Part shown: positions 53,417 through 63,739 of the stretch, in pieces
How positions within the stretch are numbered: position 1 is the first letter of the stretch
Layout: every line of letters starts with the position of its first letter
Source of the DNA: Ectothiorhodospira shaposhnikovii
GTDB lineage: Bacteria; Pseudomonadota; Gammaproteobacteria; Ectothiorhodospirales; Ectothiorhodospiraceae
Assembly: GCF_022227765.1 (NCBI RefSeq)
Contig: NZ_JAJMLZ010000002.1
Span: 186,001-250,000, forward strand
DNA: 64,000 bases
Direction of reading: 5' to 3'
Notes under the pieces: model-generated
What the model saw: only the letters and a program-made list of their open reading frames with translations
Database searches by the model: none
Told to the model about the DNA's origin: nothing
Translations under genes and position numbers: made by a program

Positions 53417-54853
53417 TCAGGACAGCTTCTGCTTGAGCAGATCGTTCACCTGCGCGGGGTTGGCTTTGCCGCCGGTGCGCTTCATCACCTGACCGACGAA
53501 GAAGCCGAACAGCTTGTCCTTGCCGCTGCGGTACTGCTCCAGCTGGGAAGGATTGTCGGCAATCACCTGATCGATCACTTGCTCGATGGCACCGGTATCG
53601 GTGATCTGCTTGAGCCCCTTGCGCTCGATCACTTGATCCGCATCGCCTTCACCGGCCCACATGGCCTCGAAGACCTCCTTGGCGATCTTGCCGGAGATGG
53701 TGTTGTCCTGGATGCGTCGCAGCAGTCCCCCCAGGGCCTCGGCGGAGACGGGGCTGTCGGTGATCTCCCGGCCTTCCCGGTTGAGAGCGCCGGTCAGATC
53801 CCCCATCACCCAGTTGGCCGCCAGCTTGGCCTGACCTTCCACTGCGACCGCCACCTGTTCGAAGTATTCAGCCATTTCCCGGCTGGCGGTAAGTACGCCG
53901 GCATCATAGGCGGACAGGCCGTGATCGTTCATGAAACGGTGCTTCTTCTCGTCCGGCAGCTCCGGCAGGGAACCCCGGACCTGTTCGATGAAGGCGGGCT
54001 CGATGTCCAGGGGCAACAGATCGGGATCCGGGAAATAGCGATAGTCGTTGGCCTCTTCCTTGGAACGCATGGAGCGGGTTTCACCCTTGTCCGGGTCGAA
54101 CAGGCGGGTCTCCTGCACCACCGCGCCACCGCCTTCCAGGATGTCGATCTGACGCTCCACCTCGAAGTGAATGGCCCGCTCCAGGAACCGGAAGGAGTTG
54201 AGGTTCTTGATCTCGGTCCGGGTGCCGAACTTCTCGGTACCCTTGCGGCGCACGGACACATTGGCGTCGCAACGGAAGGAGCCTTCCTGCATGTTGCCGT
54301 CACAGATCTCCAGATAACGCACCAGGGCGTGGATCTTCTTCATGTAGGCCACCGCTTCGCGGGCGGAGCGCATGTCCGGCTCGGAGACGATCTCCAGCAA
54401 GGGGGTGCCGGCACGGTTCAGGTCCACCCCGGTCATGCCGTGGTAATCCTCGTGCAGACTCTTGCCCGCGTCTTCTTCCAGGTGAGCCCGGGTGACACCG
54501 ATGGTACGGGTCTCGCCGTCTTCCAGCTCGATTTCCACCTGCCCACGCCCCACCACGGGCAGCTCATACTGGGAGATCTGATACCCCTTGGGCAGGTCCG
54601 GATAGAAGTAATTCTTGCGGGCGAAGATCGAGCGGGGCGCAATGGGCGCACCGATGGCCAGGCCGAACTTGACGGCCATGCGCACCGCTTCCCGGTTCAG
54701 CACCGGCAGCACGCCGGGCAGCCCCAGGTCCACCGCGCAGGCCTGGGTGTTGGGCTCGGCGCCGTAGGCGGTGGAAGCGCCGGAAAAGATCTTGGATTTC
54801 GTGGACAGCTGGGCGTGGATTTCCAGCCCGATGACCGTTTCCCATTCCATCAT
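53417..54853 (-). CDS. gatB: Aspartyl/glutamyl-tRNA amidotransferase subunit B
   Basis: 478 residues. [25 protein letters not shown] at the N-terminus, [41 protein letters not shown] and [28 protein letters not shown] (region about 137-165) are classic GatB. A C-terminal YqeY/tRNA-binding domain (about 330-478) ends [21 protein letters not shown]. It is the kinase/tRNA-binding subunit of GatCAB, converting misacylated Glu-tRNA-Gln and Asp-tRNA-Asn. It is last in a gatC-gatA-gatB operon. Confidence 0.98.
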   Translation of the reverse strand: MMEWETVIGLEIHAQLSTKSKIFSGASTAYGAEPNTQACAVDLGLPGVLPVLNREAVRMAVKFGLAIGAPIAPRSIFARKNYFYPDLPKGYQISQYELPVVGRGQVEIELEDGETRTIGVTRAHLEEDAGKSLHEDYHGMTGVDLNRAGTPLLEIVSEPDMRSAREAVAYMKKIHALVRYLEICDGNMQEGSFRCDANVSVRRKGTEKFGTRTEIKNLNSFRFLERAIHFEVERQIDILEGGGAVVQETRLFDPDKGETRSMRSKEEANDYRYFPDPDLLPLDIEPAFIEQVRGSLPELPDEKKHRFMNDHGLSAYDAGVLTASREMAEYFEQVAVAVEGQAKLAANWVMGDLTGALNREGREITDSPVSAEALGGLLRRIQDNTISGKIAKEVFEAMWAGEGDADQVIERKGLKQITDTGAIEQVIDQVIADNPSQLEQYRSGKDKLFGFFVGQVMKRTGGKANPAQVNDLLKQKLS

Positions 54854-54876
54854 TATCAGACCCCAGGTCTAAACAG

Positions 54877-56331
54877 TTATTCAAAGCCCGCGGGGGCCAT
54901 CTGATGCCACTCGGTGCCCAGCTGGTACTGGTGAGCCACTCCCAGCAGGCGAGCCTCGTCGAAATAGTTGCCGATCAACTGCATGCCCACGGGCAGTCCC
55001 TCCGAAAAACCGGCGGGCAGGGACATGGCCGGCAGTCCGGCCAGATTGACCGCGATGGTGTAGACGTCCGACAGGTACATGGTCACCGGGTCGGCGGTCT
55101 TCTCGCCCAGGCGGAAGGCCGTGGTCGGGGTGGTGGGCGCCAGGATCACATCCACCTGCTCGAAGGCCTGGCGAAAATCGTCGGCGATCAGGCGGCGGAT
55201 CTTCTGGGCCTTGAGGTAATAGGCATCAAAATACCCGGCCGAAAGGGCATAGGTACCCACCATGATGCGGCGCTGCACCTCGGGTCCGAAGCCTTCCCCC
55301 CGGGAGCGCATGTAGAGGTCCATCAGGTCCTTGGGGTCCTCGCAGCGGTAACCGTAGCGAACGCCGTCAAAACGCGCCAGGTTGGAGGAACACTCCGCCG
55401 GCGCCACCACATAGTAAACCGGCACCGACAGACCGGAATGGGGCAACGCCACCTCGACGAACTCGGCCCCCAGCTTCTTGTAGAAATCAATGGCCTCATC
55501 GATCACCCGGGCCACGCCCGGATCCATGCCCTCGCCGAAGAACTCCCGCGGCAGGCCGATCCTCAGGCCCTTGAGGGTGGTATTGAGGCGGGCATTGAAG
55601 TCTTCAGCCGGGCGCTCCAGGCTGGTGGAATCCCGCTCGTCGAAACCGGCCATGACGTTGAGCATCAGGCCGCAGTCCTCGGCGGTACGGGCCATGGGGC
55701 CGCCCTGGTCCAGACTGGAGGCAAAGGCGATCATGCCCCAGCGGGAGACCCGTCCGTAGGTGGGCTTGAGGCCGGTAATACCGGTCAGGGCCGCCGGCTG
55801 GCGGATGGAGCCGCCGGTATCGGTCCCCGTCGCCCCCGGGGCGAGGCGGGCCGCCACCGCGGCGGCGGAACCCCCGGAGGAGCCACCGGGCACCCGCTGG
55901 GTGTCCCAGGGATTGTTCACCGGACCGTAGTAACTGGTCTCGTTGGAAGACCCCATGGCGAACTCGTCCATGTTGGTCTTGCCCAGCACCGGGCAGCCGA
56001 CGGCCTTGAAGCGCTCCACCACCCCCGCATCGTAGGGGGAGATGAAGTTGTCCAGCATGCGGGAGGCGCAGGAGGTGCGTACGCCTTCGGTGCAGAAGAT
56101 GTCCTTGTGAACGATGGGCACGCCGGTCAGCGGCCCGGCCTCGCCTCTGGCCCGGGCGGCGTCGGCGGCCCGGGCCGTCTCAAGGGCCTGCTCCGCGGTG
56201 ACGGTGATCAGGCTGTTGAGACGATTATCCAGGGATTCGATGCGCCGCAGAAAGTGCTCGGTGAGTTCAACACTGGACACTTTGCCGTCCCCGAGGGCGG
56301 CGGCAAGTTCAGCGAGGGTCTTGTCGTGCAT
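54877..56331 (-). CDS. gatA: Aspartyl/glutamyl-tRNA amidotransferase subunit A
   Basis: 484 residues of the amidase-signature family. Catalytic Lys in [14 protein letters not shown], the two Ser residues in [17 protein letters not shown] and [30 protein letters not shown] (region about 168-198), and [19 protein letters not shown] near the end. It hydrolyses glutamine to supply ammonia for transamidation in GatCAB. 23 bases upstream of gatB, 66 bases downstream of gatC. Confidence 0.98.
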   Translation of the reverse strand: MHDKTLAELAAALGDGKVSSVELTEHFLRRIESLDNRLNSLITVTAEQALETARAADAARARGEAGPLTGVPIVHKDIFCTEGVRTSCASRMLDNFISPYDAGVVERFKAVGCPVLGKTNMDEFAMGSSNETSYYGPVNNPWDTQRVPGGSSGGSAAAVAARLAPGATGTDTGGSIRQPAALTGITGLKPTYGRVSRWGMIAFASSLDQGGPMARTAEDCGLMLNVMAGFDERDSTSLERPAEDFNARLNTTLKGLRIGLPREFFGEGMDPGVARVIDEAIDFYKKLGAEFVEVALPHSGLSVPVYYVVAPAECSSNLARFDGVRYGYRCEDPKDLMDLYMRSRGEGFGPEVQRRIMVGTYALSAGYFDAYYLKAQKIRRLIADDFRQAFEQVDVILAPTTPTTAFRLGEKTADPVTMYLSDVYTIAVNLAGLPAMSLPAGFSEGLPVGMQLIGNYFDEARLLGVAHQYQLGTEWHQMAPAGFE

Positions 56332-56397
56332 GGGAAATTCCGTGTTTGAAGGCCGTTGTGCAGGTCAGGCTGGCCGCGGCGGGCGACCCACCCCTGA

Positions 56398-56685
56398 TCA
56401 TTCTATGACCCTGGGCACCAGGTAGAGGCCGTCCTCCACCGCCGGGGCGATACGCTGGAAATGCGCCCGCCGGTCCGGCTCGGTGGGCGCGTCGGCACGC
56501 AGGCGCTGGGACAGTTCCAGGGGATGGGCCATCGGCTCCACGCCCTCGGTATCCACGCCTTCCATCTGCTCCACGAAGTCAAGGATGTCCGACAGGGTGC
56601 GGGCGTAGGTGTCCAGGTCCTCTTCCCGCACGTTCAGACGTGCCAGGTGGGCGATCTTCTTGACCTGTTCTTGTGACAGGGACAT
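56398..56685 (-). CDS. gatC: Aspartyl/glutamyl-tRNA amidotransferase subunit C
   Basis: 95 residues from ATG 56685, where GGAG lies seven bases upstream. It is the end of a much longer open frame whose upstream part is antisense to mreB and is rejected. MSLSQEQVKKIAHLARL then LSDILDFVEQMEGVDTEGVEPMAHPLEL (region about 31-58) and the tail PAVEDGLYLVPRVIE are typical. GatC stabilises GatA with GatB. Promoter shared in the 126-base gap with divergent mreB. Confidence 0.96.
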   Translation of the reverse strand: MSLSQEQVKKIAHLARLNVREEDLDTYARTLSDILDFVEQMEGVDTEGVEPMAHPLELSQRLRADAPTEPDRRAHFQRIAPAVEDGLYLVPRVIE

Positions 56686-56775
56686 GGCGCGCTCCGGAAT
56701 GTGTCCGATATTCATTGTGAAGCCGATTAAAGTAGCATAGTCCATGCCTTGCCCAAAGCCTCCCCCGGTTGCTAG

Positions 56776-57858
<1,083 letters not shown>

Positions 57859-57956
57859 TCCCGACACCCGGCGCCGCCACTCCCCCTTCACCCGGCGGAC
57901 CCTGACGGGTCCGTCCCGTCGCACCCCATGGATTCATTGCCGCAGGAGGGCCTGCT

Positions 57957-58853
57957 ATCAAACAGCCGCTCTTCAACCTGGGGCCGTCTCCCGCTTTTCG
58001 GCTGGCACTGTGTGTGATCCTGTCCCTGGTGATCATGACCCTGGATCATCGCCACGACCACCTGCAGCAGGCCAGGACCACCCTCGCCCTGCTGGTGTAT
58101 CCCGTGCAGTATCTGGCGGACCTGCCGGTGCGGACCGGTGACTGGATACGGGAACAGTTCTCCACCCACCAGACCCTGATCGCCGAAAACCGCGCCCTGC
58201 GCGAAGAACAGTTCCGGATGCGCAGCCTGCTGCTGCGCTTCGAAGCCCTGGAAACGGAGAATGCCCGGCTACGGGAACTGCTCGACACTTCCACGCGCCT
58301 GCGGGAGGAAGTGGTGATCGCGGAACTGCTGTCCGTGGATCTGGACCCGTTCCGACAGCAGGTTCTGGTCAACAAGGGGCATTTTCACGGCGTCTACGCG
58401 GGCCAGCCCCTGATCAATGCCGCCGGCGTGGTGGGGCAGATCCTGGAAGTCAACGCCCTGCACAGTGTCGCCCTGCTGATCTCCGATCCCAGCCACGCCC
58501 TGCCCGTCCAGGTCAACCGCACCGGCCTGCGCACACTGGCGGTCGGCACCGGCAACCCCGAACGCCTGTCGCTGCGCTTCATCCCCCCCAGCGAGGACAT
58601 CGAGCCCGGCGACATCATCAGCACCTCGGGGCTGGGCGGACGTTTCCCCGCCGACTATCCGGTGGCGCGGGTCGTCCGGGTCGAACGCCCTTCCGGCGAA
58701 CCCTTCGCCGTGGTGGAGGCGAGGCCGATGGCCAGACTGGACCGCTCCCGGGAGGTGCTGCTGCTGTGGCCGGCCGACGGGGGGCGCCGGAACGGGCCGA
58801 CCTCGCCCGCTGACACGGACACCCCGGCAGCCACGGAGGAGGACCATGGATAA
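57957..58853 (+). CDS. mreC: Rod-shape-determining protein MreC (apparent AUC start)
   Basis: 298 residues if translation begins at ATC 57957, which has AGGAGGG six bases upstream. The reading then gives (M)KQPLFNLGPSPAFRLAL, closely matching the family N-terminus (E. coli MKPIFSRGPS...). The first standard in-frame start is GTG 58014, which would cut away half of the membrane helix LALCVILSLVIMTL. A coiled coil (about residues 65-110, ENRALREEQFRMRSLLLRFE) precedes the two beta domains with ISDPSHALPVQVNRTGLR and ISTSGLGGRFPADYPVA. It is a bitopic periplasmic scaffold linking MreB to cell-wall enzymes. An upstream ATG at 57928 is out of frame. Confidence 0.85.
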   Translation: MKQPLFNLGPSPAFRLALCVILSLVIMTLDHRHDHLQQARTTLALLVYPVQYLADLPVRTGDWIREQFSTHQTLIAENRALREEQFRMRSLLLRFEALETENARLRELLDTSTRLREEVVIAELLSVDLDPFRQQVLVNKGHFHGVYAGQPLINAAGVVGQILEVNALHSVALLISDPSHALPVQVNRTGLRTLAVGTGNPERLSLRFIPPSEDIEPGDIISTSGLGGRFPADYPVARVVRVERPSGEPFAVVEARPMARLDRSREVLLLWPADGGRRNGPTSPADTDTPAATEEDHG

Positions 58854-59337
58854 AATCCGCGGCCTGCTGTTGGTCATCCCCCTGACCCTCCTTGCAGCCT
58901 TTGTGCTGACCATCCTGCCGCTGCCGGACTGGGCCATCCACTGGCGTCCGGAATGGGTGGCCATGACGGTCATCTACTGGAACATGGCTCTGCCGCGACG
59001 GGTGGGCGTGGGTACCGCCTGGCTCCTCGGCCTGCTGCTGGACGTGACCAAGGGTGCTCTGCTGGGTCAGCACGCCTTGGCCATGGCGCTGATCGCCTGG
59101 ATCAGCATCCGCCTGCATCAGCGAATCCGGGTCTACCCCCTGTGGCAGCAGGCCATCACCGTCGGCGCCCTGCTGGCCCTGTTCAAGCTGATGGTGCTAT
59201 GGGTCTACGGCATCACCGGACATGCGCCGGGCACCTGGCTGTACTGGGCCCCGCTGGCCGCCAGCATCCTGCTGTGGCCGCTGATTTTCGTACTCCTGCG
59301 ACGGATACGTCGCCGCTGGTGCCTGAGCCTGGCCTGA
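58846..59337 (+). CDS. mreD: Rod-shape-determining membrane protein MreD
   Basis: 163 residues with about five membrane helices, overlapping mreC by eight bases. Motifs such as WRPEWVAMTVIYWNMALPRRVGVGTAWLLGLLLDVTKGALLGQHALA (region about 33-80) are typical of gammaproteobacterial MreD. It acts with MreB/C in the elongasome. The usual downstream pbp2-rodA genes are not adjacent; a convergent chaN gene lies 10 bases on. Confidence 0.95.
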   Translation: MDKIRGLLLVIPLTLLAAFVLTILPLPDWAIHWRPEWVAMTVIYWNMALPRRVGVGTAWLLGLLLDVTKGALLGQHALAMALIAWISIRLHQRIRVYPLWQQAITVGALLALFKLMVLWVYGITGHAPGTWLYWAPLAASILLWPLIFVLLRRIRRRWCLSLA

Positions 59338-59347
59338 GTGCCCCGGG

Positions 59348-60307
59348 TCAACCCGACCGCATCCGCTCCAGTTGTTCACGAAAGTCATCACAGGGATCGG
59401 TGATGCGCAGCCTCGGCGTGAACCAGACCCAGTGATGGACCTGGGGCGTGGCGGAGGCATAGTCGGCCATCGACGCCGCCTCTTCCCTCACCTCCACAAA
59501 GGCAAGACTCAGCACCGTCCGCTCCGGGGCCTGCCGATGCAGATAGAGGGGCACCCCATGGTCCAGCCGGACATGACCACTGCCGGCAATGAGAATGGCC
59601 GGCCGCCCCGTCACGGCCGCCATGCGCCGGGCCATGTAGGCATCCCGGGCGCGCTGGGCGTTGACCATGCCCGCCGCCCGGGTCTCGGGCAGATAACCAC
59701 AGTGTGCATCCAGGATGCGTCGGGTCAGGGTCGACAGGGCCTCATCGGGCAACGGCGCGTCCAACCCCAGATCCGACAGGGCCTCATCCAGCACCTGGAA
59801 GCCCTCGCGGGCCACCGCCAGGGCGGCACTGCCGGAGAGATTCCCGGCGATGATCGGCAGCCCGTGGTTCAGGGCATGCTGCACCAGCGCCCGGTACTCG
59901 TCCCAGGGCCATTGCCGCCCCATCACCCCGGTCCGCTCCGCCAGCCCATCCGCGTCACGCCCTCCCTCGGCCCGATAGGCATCGATGGCCGGCTGATCCT
60001 CCAGGTCGAAGATCTCGAACACCAGAGCCGGCTTGCGATCCGTCATCGCCTCCACCAGGGTCAGCTGCAGGCGGTGGTGATCCGGATTGCCGTGGACTTC
60101 TCCCAGCAGCAGGAAATCCGCCCGTCGCAGATCGTCGATCAGGTCCGCGCCGTCATCACCGAGTGAATCATGATGGGACCAGCGCTGCCCCACCAGCGGG
60201 TGATCCTGAAGATGGGGCGCCAGCCACGGCTGTCCGGACCAAGCCGGCAAGGGCAAGATCAGGGCGATCAGCAACAGGCAGTGGAACAACCATCGATGCA
60301 AAGACAT
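59348..60307 (-). CDS. ChaN family heme/iron-regulated protein
   Basis: 319 residues with a Sec signal peptide (LLLIALILPLPAWSG, about residues 11-25) and no convincing lipobox. The DUF399/ChaN domain includes DFLLLGEVHGNPDHHRLQLTLVEAM (about 64-88), MGRQWPWDEYRALVQHAL, AGMVNAQRARDAYMARRM, and ILIAGSGHVRLDHGVPLYL. Related ChaN proteins in Vibrio and Campylobacter bind heme in the outer membrane or periplasm. The His in E-V-H-x-N-x-x-H-H are the conserved set. Convergent with mreD. Confidence 0.88.
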   Translation of the reverse strand: MSLHRWLFHCLLLIALILPLPAWSGQPWLAPHLQDHPLVGQRWSHHDSLGDDGADLIDDLRRADFLLLGEVHGNPDHHRLQLTLVEAMTDRKPALVFEIFDLEDQPAIDAYRAEGGRDADGLAERTGVMGRQWPWDEYRALVQHALNHGLPIIAGNLSGSAALAVAREGFQVLDEALSDLGLDAPLPDEALSTLTRRILDAHCGYLPETRAAGMVNAQRARDAYMARRMAAVTGRPAILIAGSGHVRLDHGVPLYLHRQAPERTVLSLAFVEVREEAASMADYASATPQVHHWVWFTPRLRITDPCDDFREQLERMRSG

Positions 60308-60437
60308 GGGTGGGATCCTTGTGCAACAGAAGGGAGTGTGATGGTGTCAACGGTATACTATCGACCCGAAGGCCCGCCAGGCCAAGCCCACAGACCGGAG
60401 CCAAGACCCGCCTCCGGCAGGAGACCGTGACCCATCC

Positions 60438-61583
60438 ATGGACCATGCACGCTTTATCGACACCCCCGAGGCCCTCGAAGCCCTTTGCCGCGACCTGGAG
60501 TCCTGCTCCTGGCTTGCCCTGGACACGGAGTTCATCCGCGAAAAGACCTACTATCCCCAACTCTGCCTGATCCAGGTCGCCACCCCCGATCTGGTGGCCT
60601 GCATCGACCCGTTGGCCCTGGAAGACCTGGCCCCGCTCGACAGGCTGCTCCGGCGGCCCGACCTGCTCAAGGTCCTGCACGCCGCGGGACAGGATCTGGA
60701 GATCTTCTACCACCGGGACGGTACCGTGCCCACGCCGATATTCGATACCCAGGTGGCCGCCTCCCTGCTGGGTCATGGTGATCAGATCGGTTACGGCAAG
60801 CTGATCCAGGCCGTGCTGGGGGTGGAACTGGAAAAGGGCCATTCCCGCACCGACTGGGCCCGCCGTCCACTGGACCCCGAGCAACTGGCCTATGCGGCGG
60901 ATGACGTCCGCTATCTGGCCCAGGCCTACCCCCGGATCCGTGACGCCCTGGAACGCAGTGGCCGCCTGACCTGGCTGGAGGAGGATTTCCGGCGCCTCGC
61001 CGATCCGGCCGGCTACGAGCCGGCTCCTGACGCCATGTGGCGCCGCCTGAAGGGCATCAACACCCTGCGCGGCATCCAGCTGGCGATCGCCCGGGAACTG
61101 GCCCGCTGGCGCGAGCAGGAGGCCATGCGGGCGGACCGGCCCCGCCGCTGGCTGCTGCAGGACGAGGTGATCCTGGATCTGGCTCGCCGCAAGCCCTCCA
61201 CCCCGGCAGACCTGGAGCGCATCCGGGGCCTGCAGGAACAGACCCTGCGCCGGCACAGCCAGACCCTGCTGGATCTGGTGCGCGCGGGCCTGTCCTGCCC
61301 GCAAGAGGCATGGCCCGTATTGCCGCCCCGGGTCCAGCTGTCACCGGCCCAGGAGGCCTTGGCGGACGTGGCCATGGGACTGCTGCGCCATCAGGCCCAG
61401 CTGAACGATATCAGCCCGGCGGCCATCGCCACCCGCAAGGATGTGGAAAGCCTGGTCGCCGGCAATGCCGACTGCGCCCTGCTCAAGGGCTGGCGCGCCC
61501 GCCTGGCGGGCAAGACCCTGCTGCAATGGTTGCAGGGAGAACGCGCCATGCGGGTGGAGTCGGGACAATTGCACCTGGACTGA
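60438..61583 (+). CDS. rnd: Ribonuclease D
   Basis: 381 residues. The 3'-5' exonuclease DEDDy site is seen in LALDTEFIREKTYYPQLCLIQ (D-x-E), LLKVLHAAGQDLEIF (Asp), and LAYAADDVRYLAQAYPRI (D-x3-Y). HRDC domains follow at about 215-290 (LAIARELARWREQEAMRADRP) and near the C-terminus. It trims 3' ends of tRNA and other small RNAs. Divergent from chaN; its promoter lies in the 130-base gap. Confidence 0.96.
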   Translation: MDHARFIDTPEALEALCRDLESCSWLALDTEFIREKTYYPQLCLIQVATPDLVACIDPLALEDLAPLDRLLRRPDLLKVLHAAGQDLEIFYHRDGTVPTPIFDTQVAASLLGHGDQIGYGKLIQAVLGVELEKGHSRTDWARRPLDPEQLAYAADDVRYLAQAYPRIRDALERSGRLTWLEEDFRRLADPAGYEPAPDAMWRRLKGINTLRGIQLAIARELARWREQEAMRADRPRRWLLQDEVILDLARRKPSTPADLERIRGLQEQTLRRHSQTLLDLVRAGLSCPQEAWPVLPPRVQLSPAQEALADVAMGLLRHQAQLNDISPAAIATRKDVESLVAGNADCALLKGWRARLAGKTLLQWLQGERAMRVESGQLHLD

Positions 61584-61670
61584 CGGAGTTCTTGTGTTCC
61601 GCGGGTGATCTATACATGCCAGGCGCGTTAGACTGGCGCTTCATTCATAAAGAATCAGAGGATCGGCCTC

Positions 61671-62159
61671 ATGCAGATCGGCAGCAACAAGGTAGTCAGC
61701 ATCGCGTACACGCTTACCGACGAAGAAGGCCGCGTGATCGACCAGTCATCCGAACAGGCGCCTTTCGCCTATCTCCACGGTGCCAGCAACATCATTCCCG
61801 GGCTGGAAAAGGCCTTGGAGGGAAAGCAGGCCGGTGATGAACTGGAAGTGAAAGTGGCCCCCGAACAGGCCTATGGAGAGCGGGACGACAGCCTTGTTCA
61901 CACCCTCAACCGCAGTCAGTTCCAGGGGGTGGATGAGCTGGAGGTGGGGATGCAGTTCCATGCCGGCGGTGACAATGGCGGCATGCAGGTGGTCACCATC
62001 ACCGCCATCGACGGGGACGACGTGGTCATCGATGCCAATCATCCACTGGCCGGCGTCACCCTGAATTTCCAGGTGAAGATCCATGAGGTACGGGACGCCA
62101 CCCCGGAAGAGCTGGACCACGGCCATGCCCATGGCCCTGGTGCCGCCAACGATCACTGA
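61671..62159 (+). CDS. slyD: FKBP-type peptidyl-prolyl isomerase SlyD
   Basis: 162 residues. MQIGSNKVVSIAYTLTDEEGRVID then LHGASNIIPGLEKALEGKQAGDELEVKVAPEQAYGERDD (region 36-75) gives the SlyD fold, with the insert-in-flap chaperone domain at about 76-125. The short His-rich tail (LDHGHAHGPGAANDH) is a reduced version of the nickel-binding tail. Cytosolic folding helper, also donating nickel in hydrogenase maturation in other species. Confidence 0.95.
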   Translation: MQIGSNKVVSIAYTLTDEEGRVIDQSSEQAPFAYLHGASNIIPGLEKALEGKQAGDELEVKVAPEQAYGERDDSLVHTLNRSQFQGVDELEVGMQFHAGGDNGGMQVVTITAIDGDDVVIDANHPLAGVTLNFQVKIHEVRDATPEELDHGHAHGPGAANDH

Positions 62160-62172
62160 ATGGCGAACACCA

Positions 62173-62192
62173 AGGGCGCAGGGAAGCGCCCT
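62173..62192 (+). terminator. Hairpin after slyD, possible weak terminator
   Basis: AGGGCGC-AGGGAA-GCGCCCT, a perfect 7-bp GC-rich stem 14 bases after the slyD stop. Only a short CACTTT follows, so termination would be weak or Rho-aided. Confidence 0.4.
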
Positions 62193-62324
62193 CGGCACTT
62201 TGCGGGGAGATGTTCAAAGGTACGGGAAGAACGTCCCTGTCCGGCGAAAATCAGAGGCGTGTCATCGGATGACTGCCGGTACAGGCCCGGAGGATAGCTG
62301 GAGAAAAGACCGAGCGGACGGGCC

Positions 62325-62366
62325 AAAAAAAAAGAGCTGGGACCCTCATGCAAGGATCCCAGCTCT
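62325..62366 (-). terminator. Rho-independent terminator of the cold-shock gene
   Basis: Ten-base perfect stem AGAGCTGGGA/TCCCAGCTCT (62333-62342 with 62357-62366), followed on the minus strand by nine T residues. It sits 14 bases after the cold-shock stop codon. Confidence 0.95.
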
Positions 62367-62380
62367 AGCAGGGACAGAAC

Positions 62381-62587
62381 TCAGGCGTCGATGGTCACAT
62401 TGACGGCCTGCAGGCCCTTGGGACCCTGCTGAACCTGGTAGTTGACCTTCTGGCCTTCAGCCAGGGTCTTGAAGCCATCGGAGTTGATGGCAGAGTAATG
62501 CACGAACACGTCGGCACCACCGTCTGCAGGGGCGATAAAGCCAAAACCCTTCGTTTCATTGAACCACTTAACAGTACCGGTAGACAT
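62381..62587 (-). CDS. Cold-shock protein (CspA family)
   Basis: 68 residues. [19 protein letters not shown] carries RNP1 (KGFGFI), followed by DVFVHYSAI (RNP2), and it ends [18 protein letters not shown] single cold-shock domain binds single-stranded RNA/DNA and melts structures. GAGG lies eight bases before the ATG. A long upstream non-coding stretch suggests a long 5' leader as in cspA, but no promoter is firm. Monocistronic, with its own terminator. Confidence 0.96.
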   Translation of the reverse strand: MSTGTVKWFNETKGFGFIAPADGGADVFVHYSAINSDGFKTLAEGQKVNYQVQQGPKGLQAVNVTIDA

Positions 62588-62922
62588 TGACTAAACCTCA
62601 ATCTGATCTTTCAAGTTAACTACAGCTCCATGCAGCGGTTCCCGTGCCGACGTTAAACGGACAACCCGCACCACCACACAGGAGCCAGTCTATCCGCTTA
62701 GTGGCTCACATGCTATAGCGTTATGCATGCCCAACCCCGCCCGAGCCGGAAAAGCCCCTCGGGAAAAACGGGATTTTTTCCATTGCATCAAATCGTTGCC
62801 GAAATCAGGGCTGATCCGAAATACCTCCCGTGAAGGGCAAAAAAAATGCGCCGACGGCGGTCTCAAGCCCTGGGAAGGCCCTTGCGGGCACCCGTGACCG
62901 GGTGCCCGACAGTGCCGGAGCC
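62588..62922. promoter_or_regulatory. Non-coding region upstream of the cold-shock gene
   Basis: 335 bases. It should contain the cold-shock promoter and 5' leader (minus strand). A perfect hairpin GGGCACCCG-GTCA-type (62886-62908: GGGCACCCG...CGGGTGCCC) lies just after the stop of the coiled-coil/winged-helix gene and could end its transcript, although no long T-run adjoins. Nothing else recognisable. Confidence 0.45.
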
Positions 62923-63363
62923 TCAGGCGGCGGCGTAGATTCCCCGTCCGGTGTTGCGCAGGCGGCCGTTGCGCTTGAGGTAAGCCAGGGTCTGGCTGAT
63001 GTTACGGGTTTCGACACCCTGGGAAGCCAGTCGACTCTTCAATTCCTTGGTGCTCATCTCGCCCTGCTCGTTGATGATATCAACCACCATGCGACTGAGA
63101 TTGGCATTGCCGTTGCCGGCGCCTGCACCGCCCTTGGCGGAAGCCTTGCGGCGTGACGCGGTACGACCGCCCAGCGCCTTGATTTCCTTGTCGATGGCGG
63201 CCAGCTCGGCGGCCTGGCGGGCCACCACTTCCTTGCGCCGGGCCTGCAGGGCTTCCAGCTGTTCGCGCCGGGCCTTGGCTTCACGCTCCTTCTCTTGCTC
63301 CTCCCGCTGACGGGCCAGCACATAGAGCTCTTCGGCAGACATGCTGTCCAGGATATTATTCAT
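62923..63363 (-). CDS. Small nucleoid-type protein with coiled coil and winged-helix-like C-terminus
   Basis: 146 residues from ATG 63363 (GGGAG nine bases upstream; a TTG three codons earlier is possible). Residues about 10-70 are a highly charged coiled coil (ELYVLARQREEQEKEREAKA...). A basic, Gly/Ala-rich linker follows (TASRRKASAKGGAGAGNG). The last 55 residues, LSRMVVDIINEQGEMSTKELKSRLASQG and LAYLKRNGRLRNTGRGIYA, look like a winged helix in which a basic G-R-G-x-Y end could touch DNA. The plan recalls H-NS-like proteins, but I do not recognise the family. Calling it a DNA-binding protein is inference. Confidence 0.65.
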   Translation of the reverse strand: MNNILDSMSAEELYVLARQREEQEKEREAKARREQLEALQARRKEVVARQAAELAAIDKEIKALGGRTASRRKASAKGGAGAGNGNANLSRMVVDIINEQGEMSTKELKSRLASQGVETRNISQTLAYLKRNGRLRNTGRGIYAAA

Positions 63364-63739
63364 TCTTAACAACTCCCGAAAATTTCAGAGATTCAAATAA
63401 CGTTTTTTTTGAAAACAAAAAGTGCATCGGGTTCCAAGAACCCGATGCACTTTGGGCATACATGATTAGTAAAGCCGGAAAGGACTCTTCCTGAGTGGCG
63501 CCATTTTCCGCGACCCCATTGAAAATGTCAAAACCACGAAATACTCAATTCAGTTCGGAAAAACCGGTGACCGCCTCGCAACGACACAGCTGTCAAAACT
63601 CAAGATGCGGGAGAGATACAGGATTAAGTCACCCCATGTTCCGGAACACGGACAAACCGCCGATGTCGAAACCAGTCGTTGCGATCCGACCAACCCCGCT
63701 TCACAATCGGTCCTCGAATCATCCGAATGCTGACTGCCC
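63364..63739. other. 376-base region with a strong hairpin and no clear gene
   Basis: Contains the perfect hairpin at 63419-63453. Open frames on both strands (for example 63495-63887 plus) have no family likeness, unusual composition and no ribosome sites; they are judged spurious. The divergent promoters of the winged-helix gene and the sprT gene should be here. Confidence 0.4.
63403..63453 (-). terminator. Perfect terminator hairpin upstream of the winged-helix gene
   Basis: Sixteen-base perfect arms (63419-63434 with 63438-63453, AAAGTGCATCGGGTTC) around a CAA loop. On the minus strand a T-rich tract (TTTTTGTTTTC then eight A and G) follows. It therefore ends a minus-strand transcript coming from the right, yet no minus-strand gene is evident there. 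It may be a leader attenuator or the end of a small RNA. Confidence 0.75.

Noticed and set aside
54904-56349. 481-codon plus-strand frame opposite gatA
   Set aside because: Antisense shadow of an amidase-signature protein with all catalytic residues.
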